From: Rhodanobacter glycinis
Lineage (GTDB): Bacteria; Pseudomonadota; Gammaproteobacteria; Xanthomonadales; Rhodanobacteraceae
DNA: 64,000 nucleotides
Assembly: GCF_006438785.1 (NCBI RefSeq)
Contig: NZ_RCZB01000001.1
Location: 755,912-819,911 of the forward strand
Direction of reading: 5' to 3'
Under the pieces are notes generated by a model that saw nothing but the letters and a program-made list of their open reading frames with translations, was not told the DNA's origin and ran no database searches. Of this stretch, positions 57,662 to 64,000 are shown in pieces (positions within the stretch are counted from its first letter, which is position 1; every line of letters begins with the position of its first letter). The position numbers and the translations under genes are program-made.

Positions 57662-60085
57662 ATGGTGACACGCAGACGTTTCCTGCAAGGCGCAGCCGCA
57701 CTGAGCCTGCTCGGCAGCCGGCTTGAACCGCTGGCTGCATTCGCGGCGCCCCGCAGTGGCAGTGCGATGTCGCCGGCACCCGCGCCGGATGGCTTTGCGC
57801 GGCATGTCGATGTCTTCATCGGTACCGGCGGCCACGGCCACGTCTATCCCGGCGCCTCGCTGCCGTTCGGCATGGTGCAGCTGAGCCCGGATACCAACGA
57901 CGCGAACTGGGATGCCTGCTCGGGCTATCACCAGGGCGACGGCTCGATCATGGGTTTCTCGCACACGCATCTGAGCGGCACCGGCGCCAGCGACATGCTC
58001 GACGTGCTGGTGATGCCGGCGCAGGGGCCGGTGCTGCTGCAGCCCGGCGCGCGCGGCTTGCCGGAGCAGAACTACCATTCACGCCACGATGGCGCGGCCG
58101 CTGGTGCCGGGCTTGCCGCCGACAGCGAGGTGCAGCCCGGGCCGGGCTACCGTTCGCGCTACGACCGCGAGCAGGCGCAGCCCGGCTACTACCAGGTGCA
58201 CCTGAAGGATCACGACATCCTCGCCGAGCTGACCACGACGCTGCGCGCGGGGCTGCATCGCTACACGTTCCGGGGCGAGGGCGGCGGCCACCTGCTGGTC
58301 GACCTCGCGCACGGCTATCACGACGATGCCGCGGTGCCGTGCAAGGTCAGCGACGCGCGGCTGAAACTGGTCGGCAACGACACCCTGGTCGGCGAGCGTC
58401 GTGTGCATCAGTGGGCCGGCGGCCGGCACATTTATTTCGCGATGAAGCTGTCGCGGCCCATCGCCCAGGCCACGTTGTACGTCGAGGATGCCCCGCTACC
58501 CGCGGGCACCGGCGAAGCGCACGGCACACACCTGAAGGCTGCGCTGCATGTCGACAACATCGCCAGCGCACCACTGCTGGTGAAGGTCGGCATTTCCGGC
58601 GTCGACGTGGCGGGCGCGCTGCGCAATCTCGATGCGGAGATTCCGGGCTGGGATTTCGAGCAGGTGCGTGGCGCCGCCGCCGCGGCATGGGAACGCGAGC
58701 TCGGCCGCATCCGCATCGACACGGTGTCCGAAGACGTGCGCAGCATTTTCTACACCTCGCTGTATCACACCATGCTGGCGCCGACCCTGTTCAGCGATGT
58801 GGACGGCCGCTATCGCGGCATGGACCTGGCGGTGCACCAGTTGCCGCAGGGTGCCAACAACTACAGCACCTACTCGCTGTGGGACACCTACCGGGCGCAG
58901 CATCCGCTGCTCACCCTGTACCAGCCCGATCGCGTGCCGGATCTGGTCAACGGCCTGGTGCGGATGGCCGGCGAGAGTCCCGACGGCCCGCCGGTATGGC
59001 CGCTGCAGGGCGTGGAGACCGGCTGCATGATCGGTTACCACTCGGCGGTGGTGGTAGCCGAGGCGCATGCGAAAGGCTTCACCGGCATCGACTACGCGAA
59101 GGCGTGGCCGCTGTTCCGCAAGCGCGCGATGGACGACGATTATCGTGGCCTGACGTTCTACCGCAAGCTGGGCTACATCCCCAGCGACAGGGAAGGCGAG
59201 GCGGTCAGCAAGACGCTCGAATACGCCTACGACGACTGGGCCGTCGCGCATATCGCCGATGCTGCCGGCGCGCACGCCGACGCCACCCGGCTGCGTCACC
59301 GATCGCGCAATTACCGGCACGTGTTCGACCGCAAGCTGGGCTTCGTGCGGCCACGCGCCAGCGACGGCCGCTGGCTGGAACCATTCGATCCGCGCGGCAT
59401 GGGCCACGCCGCGAAATGGCGCGACTTCACCGAGTCGAACGCGTGGCAGGCGAGCTTCCTCAACCAGCACGATCTGTACGAATACATGAAGCTGTTCGGT
59501 GGCGAGCGGGCCTTCGAGCGCAAGCTGGATGCACTGTTCAACACCAGCTCGGCGTTGCCGGCCGACGCGCCGCCGGACATCGCCGGCATGGTCGGCCAAT
59601 ACGCGCACGGCAACGAACCCAGCCACCACGTGGCCTACCTGTACGCGTACACCGGCGCGCACCACAAGACGCAGGCGCGTGTGCGCATGCTGCTTGAAAG
59701 CATGTACGAGGCGCAGCCGGACGGACTCGCCGGCAACGAGGACTGCGGCCAGACCAGCGCCTGGTACGTGCTCAGTGCGCTGGGCCTGTATGCGGTCGAT
59801 CCGGTCAGTGCGAACTACGTGTTCGGCAGCCCACTGGTCGATCGTGCAGAGATCGAGCTGGCCGGTCGGCGCAAGCTGATGGTGCTGGCGCCGGGCAACG
59901 GACCGGAGAGTCCGTACATCCAGTCGGTCAGCTGGAACGGCCAGCCGTGGAGCCGCAGCTGGATCAGCCATGCCGAGCTGGCCGCCGGCGGAACCCTGGT
60001 GTTCCAGATGGGCAGCACGCCGAATATCGAGTTCGGCGCGGCTCCGGCGGATCGGCCGCCGTCGTTCGGCAAAGCGGCCGGTTAG
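57662..60085 (+). CDS. Alpha-1,2-mannosidase (GH92), Tat-exported
   Basis: An 807-residue calcium-dependent mannosidase. MVTRRRFLQGAAALSLLG is a clear twin-arginine signal. PGASLPFGMVQLSPDTN, MGFSHTHLSGTG, HGNEPSHHVAYLYAY and GLAGNEDCGQTSAWYVLSALGLY are diagnostic GH92 blocks with the catalytic acid and base acidic residues. It trims alpha-linked mannose branches, making substrate for GH125 and then GH2. It begins 40 bases after the GH125 stop and ends the operon at a hairpin shared with the convergent pirin gene. Confidence 0.95.
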   Translation: MVTRRRFLQGAAALSLLGSRLEPLAAFAAPRSGSAMSPAPAPDGFARHVDVFIGTGGHGHVYPGASLPFGMVQLSPDTNDANWDACSGYHQGDGSIMGFSHTHLSGTGASDMLDVLVMPAQGPVLLQPGARGLPEQNYHSRHDGAAAGAGLAADSEVQPGPGYRSRYDREQAQPGYYQVHLKDHDILAELTTTLRAGLHRYTFRGEGGGHLLVDLAHGYHDDAAVPCKVSDARLKLVGNDTLVGERRVHQWAGGRHIYFAMKLSRPIAQATLYVEDAPLPAGTGEAHGTHLKAALHVDNIASAPLLVKVGISGVDVAGALRNLDAEIPGWDFEQVRGAAAAAWERELGRIRIDTVSEDVRSIFYTSLYHTMLAPTLFSDVDGRYRGMDLAVHQLPQGANNYSTYSLWDTYRAQHPLLTLYQPDRVPDLVNGLVRMAGESPDGPPVWPLQGVETGCMIGYHSAVVVAEAHAKGFTGIDYAKAWPLFRKRAMDDDYRGLTFYRKLGYIPSDREGEAVSKTLEYAYDDWAVAHIADAAGAHADATRLRHRSRNYRHVFDRKLGFVRPRASDGRWLEPFDPRGMGHAAKWRDFTESNAWQASFLNQHDLYEYMKLFGGERAFERKLDALFNTSSALPADAPPDIAGMVGQYAHGNEPSHHVAYLYAYTGAHHKTQARVRMLLESMYEAQPDGLAGNEDCGQTSAWYVLSALGLYAVDPVSANYVFGSPLVDRAEIELAGRRKLMVLAPGNGPESPYIQSVSWNGQPWSRSWISHAELAAGGTLVFQMGSTPNIEFGAAPADRPPSFGKAAG

Positions 60086-60101
60086 CCAGGTACCGTGGCG
60101 C

Positions 60102-60131
60102 GTTGTTGAGGGCTGGACAGCCCTCAACAAC
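60102..60131. terminator. Long hairpin between convergent GH92 and pirin genes
   Basis: GTTGTTGAGGGCTG and CAGCCCTCAACAAC are perfectly complementary (14 bases each) with only two bases between. It can serve both directions. No long T-run follows. Confidence 0.6.
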
Positions 60132-60137
60132 CACTGG

Positions 60138-60839
60138 TCAGGCCGCGGTGTCGACCAGCACCAGCTCGGCATCCTCGATGGCAGTGATGCGCAGTACGGA
60201 CTCGTCGCGAATCGCCGCGCCATCGCGCGCGTCGAGCCGGGTGCCGTTGATTTCCACGGCGCCGGTGGACGGCACCAGATACGCGTAGCGGCTGGACTCC
60301 AGCGTGTAGTCGACGGTGTCGCCGGCCTTCAGCGTGGCGCCGAGCACGCGGGCGTCGGTGCGCAAGGGCAGGGCCTCGGTGTCCTCCTTGAAGCCGCTGG
60401 CGAGTGCCACGAAACGGCCCGAACGTTCGCCCTTCGGAAACGGCCGTGCGCCCCACGACGGCGGCTTGCCGCTTTCGTCGGGAATGATCCAGATCTGGAA
60501 GATACGAGTGGTGCCCGGCTCCACGTTGTATTCCGAATGGGTGATGCCGCTGCCGGCGCTCATCACCTGCACGTCGCCCGCCTCGGTGCGGCCTTCGTTG
60601 CCGAGGTTGTCGCGGTGGGTGATCGCCCCCTCGCGCACGTAGGTGATGATCTCCATGTCCGCGTGCGGATGCGGCGGAAAGCCCGTCTGCGGCGCGATGG
60701 TGTCGTCGTTCCACACGCGCAGCGCGCCCCAGCCCATGCGGCCGGGATCGTTGTAGCTGGCGAACGAGAAATGATGTTTGGCCTTGAGCCAGCCGTGGTC
60801 GGCTCCGCCCAGACTGTCGAAGGGTCTGCGTTCAATCAT
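60138..60839 (-). CDS. Pirin-family protein (YhhW-like)
   Basis: A 233-residue bicupin. TGFPPHPHADMEIITYV holds the N-terminal cupin metal ligands (HPHxDME), and SGSGITHSEYN is the second motif. E. coli YhhW acts as a quercetin 2,3-dioxygenase in vitro; the physiological role is uncertain. It starts with a good match (MIERRPFDSLGGADHGWL). It is transcribed alone. Confidence 0.92.
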   Translation of the reverse strand: MIERRPFDSLGGADHGWLKAKHHFSFASYNDPGRMGWGALRVWNDDTIAPQTGFPPHPHADMEIITYVREGAITHRDNLGNEGRTEAGDVQVMSAGSGITHSEYNVEPGTTRIFQIWIIPDESGKPPSWGARPFPKGERSGRFVALASGFKEDTEALPLRTDARVLGATLKAGDTVDYTLESSRYAYLVPSTGAVEINGTRLDARDGAAIRDESVLRITAIEDAELVLVDTAA

Positions 60840-61121
60840 GGTGATTCTCCGGGTGCCATGGCGCCGCCATGGCGCATGGCGGACAACATAGAGCTGTGCA
60901 CATCAACTTGAAATGATCATTTGAGAAACGGACTGTCACCGGATTGCGGATTTGCATGCGCTTTCCCGGTCGCGGCGTGTTCTTCCCCGCGCCTTGCAAC
61001 GCTGCGTGTGGCGCGATCTCGGCCATCCGTCGCACGCTTTTCAAGGACACGTCACGTCGATCAGGCTGACCTGCAAAAAAGCGGGCCACATTGATCTGAG
61101 AGAGGGAAAGCGGGGTGTGAG
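60840..61121. other. Intergenic region without a gene, upstream of pirin
   Basis: About 280 bases. The right part is low in coding signal, with an A-run at 61075-61080. Short open frames on both strands have no ribosome-binding site or recognisable product. No clear promoter was seen, although pirin (minus) must start here. Confidence 0.45.
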
Positions 61122-61209
61122 GACACCGCTGCCACGACGCCGGATATGGCATGCCGATTGTTCTCTCAAGCGCGTTGCGTTGATGCATGACCTTTGACCC
61201 TTCGACAAA
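61122..61209 (+). repeat. Upstream repeat, copy A
   Basis: It contains GACACCGCTGCCACGACG (61122-61139) and a 24-base block beginning CATGACCTTTGACCC (61186-61209), separated by 46 bases. The same two blocks, 20 bases apart, precede the paralogous small secreted gene at 62181-62242. The near-perfect block conservation against more diverged surroundings suggests a binding site or promoter part. Confidence 0.6.
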
Positions 61210-61425
61210 GATATGGGTCGGCATAGGCTGCGCTCGGCCAGCTGGTATTTGGCGTTAGCCATTCGCCAGATGGCTGTGGACGGCGAGCGAAATGAAGCCG
61301 CGTGCAGTGTTCAGTTGTATGCATGGCAGGCAGATAGAACCGTCCGGTATTCCCCATGAGCCAATCGCCGAAAGTGAGTTCTGCAGGCTCGTATCCCCAT
61401 GGTCGTAATGAAATAAGGAAGTCAC

Positions 61426-61827
61426 ATGAACAACAGCATGCACATCAAACACAACCATCCCATGCGTCGCCGCGCCTTCTCCGTGTGGAGTCTGGCAATG
61501 GCGGTCATCATCGGTATCGGTGGCGTGGTCGGTTCCGCTGCAGTCAATGCACAATCTACCGCGGGCAATGTCTTTGGCATCGCGCCGGCAGGCCAGACCA
61601 TCACCGCGAAAAGCACCACGACGGGACTCAGCCGTCATGTCCAGGCAGACGCCAAGGGTCGCTACAACATCGGCGCGCTGCCGGTTGGCGTGTATACGGT
61701 AACGCTGGAGAAGGATGGCACTCCCGTTCTGCAGCACAACAACGTCCAGCTCACCGTGGGTCGCGGCATCAAGGTCGACTTTCCCTGTTCCCAAGGCCAG
61801 TGCACGGAATCGGCAGGCAATCAGTAA
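61426..61827 (+). CDS. Small secreted carboxypeptidase-regulatory-like domain protein, copy A
   Basis: A 133-residue exported protein. AAGGAAG precedes ATG 61426. The signal region runs through WSLAMAVIIGIGGVVGSAAVNA. The mature part, QSTAGNVFGIAPAGQTITAK and then GRYNIGALPVGVYTVTLEKDG, is one beta-sandwich of the carboxypeptidase-regulatory/CNA-B type. This is also the N-terminal extension of Oar-like TonB-dependent receptors. Two cysteines near the C-terminus (CSQGQC) may form a disulfide. It stands alone without a barrel domain. A paralogue lies 1 kb downstream (62427-62822). Confidence 0.75.
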   Translation: MNNSMHIKHNHPMRRRAFSVWSLAMAVIIGIGGVVGSAAVNAQSTAGNVFGIAPAGQTITAKSTTTGLSRHVQADAKGRYNIGALPVGVYTVTLEKDGTPVLQHNNVQLTVGRGIKVDFPCSQGQCTESAGNQ

Positions 61828-61934
61828 AGCGCCGAACGGGCCCTGACCGGGTCAGCTTTCTGTGCACTACCAGGGAGGCAGGTAAACACGCAGCCTGGCT
61901 GCAGCCAGTCAGCCTGAAGTCACGTCGATATCAG

Positions 61935-61970
61935 GATGCCCGGTGCCGAAAGGCGTCGGGCATCTTGTTA
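61935..61970 (+). terminator. Terminator after secreted protein copy A
   Basis: A 13-pair stem starting GATGCCCGGTGCC and closed by a GAAA tetraloop with GGCGTCGGGCATC (two G-U pairs), then TTGTTAT. An equivalent hairpin lies after copy B, at 62847-62884. Confidence 0.7.
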
Positions 61971-61992
61971 TGCGACTCGGCCATGCGGGCCC

Positions 61993-62173
61993 CATTCGCT
62001 GGCTGGTGGTCCTCCAGGAACTGCCCGGCGTGCTCGCCATGTCGATACTGCTGATGAACCGGTCAACGATGCGCGCGGCACCGCTGACGATATCCAGCGT
62101 TGGAGGGAGGCGTTCCTCCAGCACTTTCTTCGCGTCCAGTTCGGACGGGTCCTTTTCGGTCATCCAGTCGTGA
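61993..62173 (-). pseudogene. Remnant of the short-chain dehydrogenase 3' end
   Basis: On the minus strand this encodes DPSELDAKKVLEERLPPTLD and then IVSGAARIVDRFISSID, matching the last about 60 residues of the intact dehydrogenase at 62915 (DPAELAAKKVLEERFHPPLD, IVDGAARIVDPIISGIN). A one-base deletion near 62045-62060 shifts the end of the frame. Only the C-terminal piece is present, so it is a leftover of a tandem duplication that included the secreted-protein gene. Confidence 0.8.
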
Positions 62174-62180
62174 AGCTGAA

Positions 62181-62242
62181 GACACCGCTGCCGCGACGGC
62201 CGAATGATCGCGTCGCGCCATGACCTTTGACCCTTCGGCAAA
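62181..62242 (+). repeat. Upstream repeat, copy B
   Basis: GACACCGCTGCCGCGACG (62181-62198) and a CATGACCTTTGACCC-type block (62219-62242) match copy A with one mismatch each. Its left edge adjoins the dehydrogenase remnant, consistent with the duplication junction lying nearby. Confidence 0.6.
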
Positions 62243-62426
62243 CACCCCTGGCCAGCTTAGGCTGACCGCGGCTCGCCTGGCCGTACACGGCGACGTCATG
62301 AGGCAGGCTGTCGAACGATAGGCGGAACAGAAGTGTCGTAAATAAAATCATCTGGCAGGCGAATCGATCATCGATCGTTTGGAACATTTAATGTCGGAGT
62401 TGTCACCGATGAAATCAGGGGGTTCC

Positions 62427-62822
62427 ATGGAAAGCAGCAGGTATATCGGGATAAACCATCTCAGGCGTCGCGCGGGTTTCCCTGCGTGGAGCCTGCTCAT
62501 TGCCGTCACCATTGGCGTCTATGGCGCAGCGGGGTCCGTTGCGGTTCACGCGCAGGCCACCGTCGGCAGGGTCTTTGGTTGGGCCCCGGCGGGCGAAACC
62601 ATCACGGCGCACAGCACATCCGGTGCCCGTCGTCATGCCAAGGCAAATGACAAGGGCCGCTACACCATCGGCGCGTTGCCGATGGGGGTTTACGCGGTAA
62701 CGCTGGAGAAGGACGGGAAAGCCGTCGACACGCGCTCGAACATCAAGCTCACCGTGGGCGGTGGCGCCGAGGTTGATTTTGCCTGTCCTCACGACCAATG
62801 CGCAGCACCGGCAAACGACTAG
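62427..62822 (+). CDS. Small secreted carboxypeptidase-regulatory-like domain protein, copy B
   Basis: A 131-residue paralogue of the copy A protein. ATG 62427 follows AGGGGG with 4 bases between, and its N-terminus (MESSRYIGINHLRRRAGFPA) aligns residue by residue with copy A, which settles the start. In-frame ATGs at 62379 to 62409 would add unrelated residues. The mature domain QATVGRVFGWAPAGETITAH and then GRYTIGALPMGVYAVTLEKDG is conserved, including the C-terminal cysteine pair (CPHDQC). Both copies keep an open frame despite divergence, so both are probably under selection. Confidence 0.75.
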   Translation: MESSRYIGINHLRRRAGFPAWSLLIAVTIGVYGAAGSVAVHAQATVGRVFGWAPAGETITAHSTSGARRHAKANDKGRYTIGALPMGVYAVTLEKDGKAVDTRSNIKLTVGGGAEVDFACPHDQCAAPAND

Positions 62823-62846
62823 CCACGCAGTAGCGCTTGTCGCGCC

Positions 62847-62884
62847 GCGACGTGTCCAGCGTTGAAAGGCGCCGGACACGTCGC
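62847..62884. terminator. Hairpin after secreted protein copy B
   Basis: GCGACGTGTCC pairs with GGACACGTCGC (11 bp), with inner pairing AGCG/CGCC-like near the loop. It lies between two convergent genes and matches the position of the copy A terminator, but lacks a T-run. Confidence 0.55.
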
Positions 62885-62914
62885 TATCCGCTCGGTCCGC
62901 GAGCGGACATGACC

Positions 62915-64000
62915 TCACCAGTCCGTCGGCTTGTAGTTCTTCAGGAACTGCCCCCACACGTGCTCGCCGGTGTTGATGCCGCTGATGATCGGGTCGACGA
63001 TGCGCGCGGCGCCGTCGACGATGTCCAGCGGCGGGTGGAAGCGTTCCTCCAGCACCTTCTTCGCGGCCAGCTCGGCGGGATCCTCGTCGGTCACCCAGCC
63101 GGTGTCGACGCTGTTCATGTGGATGCCGTCGTTGTGGTAATCGGTGGCTGAGGTGCGCGTCATCATGTTCAGCGCGGCCTTGGCCATGTTGGTATGCGGG
63201 TGGCGGGTGGTCTTGAAGCTGCGGTAGAACTGGCCTTCCATCGCCGACACGTTGACGATGTGCTTGTCGCGTTCGGGCGTGCGCAGCATCAGCGGCTTCA
63301 GCCGCGCGTTGATGATGAACGGCGCGATCGCATTCACCAATTGCACCTCCAGCAATTCCACCGACGGCACCTCGGCCATCAGCAGCCGCCATGAATTGCG
63401 CTCGCGCAGGTCGATCTGCTGCAAGTCCTGATCGAGCCGGCCCTCGGGGAACAGGTGGCTTTGCGCCAGCAGCTCCTCCGGCAACAGCGGCAATTGCGAC
63501 AGTTCGGCAGCGCGGGTCAGGCCGGGAATGCTCGATTCGCGACCGGCGAGCGTGCTCGACGATGCGCCGGCTTCGGGCAGGATGTTCGAGCCGCGCAGGC
63601 CTTCGTAGTGGCCGACCAGCTTGCGCACATGTTCGGGCATGTCATGCAGCGCAGCCGTCTCGCCGTCCATCATGTGCGCGTAGAAATCCGGCGGACGGCG
63701 CACGGTCTGACAGGCATTGTTGATGATGAAGTCCAGCCGCGGCCGTGTGGCGACCAGTTCCTGGCAGAACGCTTCCACGCTGGGCGTGTGGCGCAGGTCG
63801 AGGCCGTAGACCTGCAGGCGGTGGCCCCACTCGGCGAAGTCAGGCTCCTCGGCGTAGCGCGCGGCCGAATCGCGCGGGAAGCGCGTGGTGACGATCAACT
63901 CGGCGCCGGCGCGCAACAGCTTCAGGCCGGCCTGGTAGCCGATCTTCACGCGGCCGCCCGTCAGCAGCGCCACGCGACCGCGCAGGTCGACCAGCTCGGT
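62915..64000 (-). CDS. Short-chain dehydrogenase/reductase-like protein (5' end beyond window)
   Basis: The visible 361 residues run to the window edge, with the start outside. GRVALLTGGRVKIGYQAGLKLLRAG is the cofactor loop (GGRVKIG), FIINNACQT the NNA motif and HIVNVSAMEGQFY the serine strand. Where SDR enzymes have YxxxK, this protein has HTNMAKAALN, so the lysine is present but the tyrosine position holds Thr. A long insert rich in Glu, Leu and Pro lies between the NNA motif and the serine. MNSVDTGWVTDEDPAEL follows. The fold call is firm; normal dehydrogenase activity is doubtful. A broken copy of its 3' end lies at 61993-62173. Confidence 0.85.
   Translation of the reverse strand, partial: TELVDLRGRVALLTGGRVKIGYQAGLKLLRAGAELIVTTRFPRDSAARYAEEPDFAEWGHRLQVYGLDLRHTPSVEAFCQELVATRPRLDFIINNACQTVRRPPDFYAHMMDGETAALHDMPEHVRKLVGHYEGLRGSNILPEAGASSSTLAGRESSIPGLTRAAELSQLPLLPEELLAQSHLFPEGRLDQDLQQIDLRERNSWRLLMAEVPSVELLEVQLVNAIAPFIINARLKPLMLRTPERDKHIVNVSAMEGQFYRSFKTTRHPHTNMAKAALNMMTRTSATDYHNDGIHMNSVDTGWVTDEDPAELAAKKVLEERFHPPLDIVDGAARIVDPIISGINTGEHVWGQFLKNYKPTDW

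Noticed and set aside
58496..60223. 575-codon minus-strand frame across the GH92 gene
   Set aside because: Antisense to diagnostic GH92 blocks.

Overview
The window is high-GC DNA from a Gammaproteobacterium of the Xanthomonadales, most likely a Rhodanobacter/Dyella-like member of the Rhodanobacteraceae. The gene order hrcA-grpE-dnaK-dnaJ-dapB ... carA-carB-greA and the cmk-rpsA-ihfB-lapA-lapB-(glycosyltransferase)-(sugar dehydratase)-galU run are typical of that group. The taxon is inferred from gene order and protein motifs, not from a marker-gene search. No rRNA, tRNA, CRISPR array or plasmid/phage module was seen.

Layout. 1-3.3 kb: end of a nitroreductase-like gene, a PEP-CTERM surface protein behind a textbook sigma-54 promoter, and a ThiF-like adenylating enzyme. 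3.4-4.3 kb: a decayed IS481-family element with recognisable ends. 4.4-10.3 kb: the heat-shock operon (hrcA, grpE, dnaK, dnaJ) with candidate sigma-32 promoters, then dapB. 10.3-10.8 kb: a yybP-ykoY (manganese) riboswitch joined to only the C-terminal stub of a cation antiporter. 10.8-14.0 kb (minus strand): a compact four-gene operon of a 2OG-Fe(II) oxygenase, a divergent Lgt-like membrane protein, a multi-cluster radical SAM protein of the MJ0619/tetraether-synthase type and a small membrane protein. This is the best candidate here for an undescribed system, probably lipid modification. 14.1-19.1 kb: carA, carB, greA. 19.2-23.7 kb: rpmJ, a LysR regulator, a candidate C-rich-loop small RNA resembling Xanthomonas sX13, fadH, an acyl-CoA-binding protein and cmk.

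23.9-31.3 kb: rpsA, ihfB, lapA/lapB (LPS synthesis control) and three surface-polysaccharide genes ending in galU. 31.6-40.1 kb: a bacterial alpha-2-macroglobulin with its usual partner pbpC, whose ribosome-binding site lies in a strong hairpin. 40.2-43.8 kb: an amine oxidase-like flavoprotein, csaA, a complete subclass B3 metallo-beta-lactamase and another MBL-fold hydrolase. 43.9-49.0 kb: a cupredoxin / EAL phosphodiesterase / outer-membrane-barrel operon and two small membrane proteins. 49.0-52.2 kb (minus): an alkylation-damage operon ada - 2OG oxygenase - alkB - alkA-like. 52.3-53.3 kb: a quinone oxidoreductase.

53.5-60.1 kb: a three-gene mannoside-degrading operon (GH2 beta-mannosidase, GH125 and GH92 alpha-mannosidases) with export signals. 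60.1-64.0 kb: a pirin and a diverged tandem duplication of a small secreted protein plus the 3' end of a short-chain dehydrogenase; the intact dehydrogenase runs off the window end.
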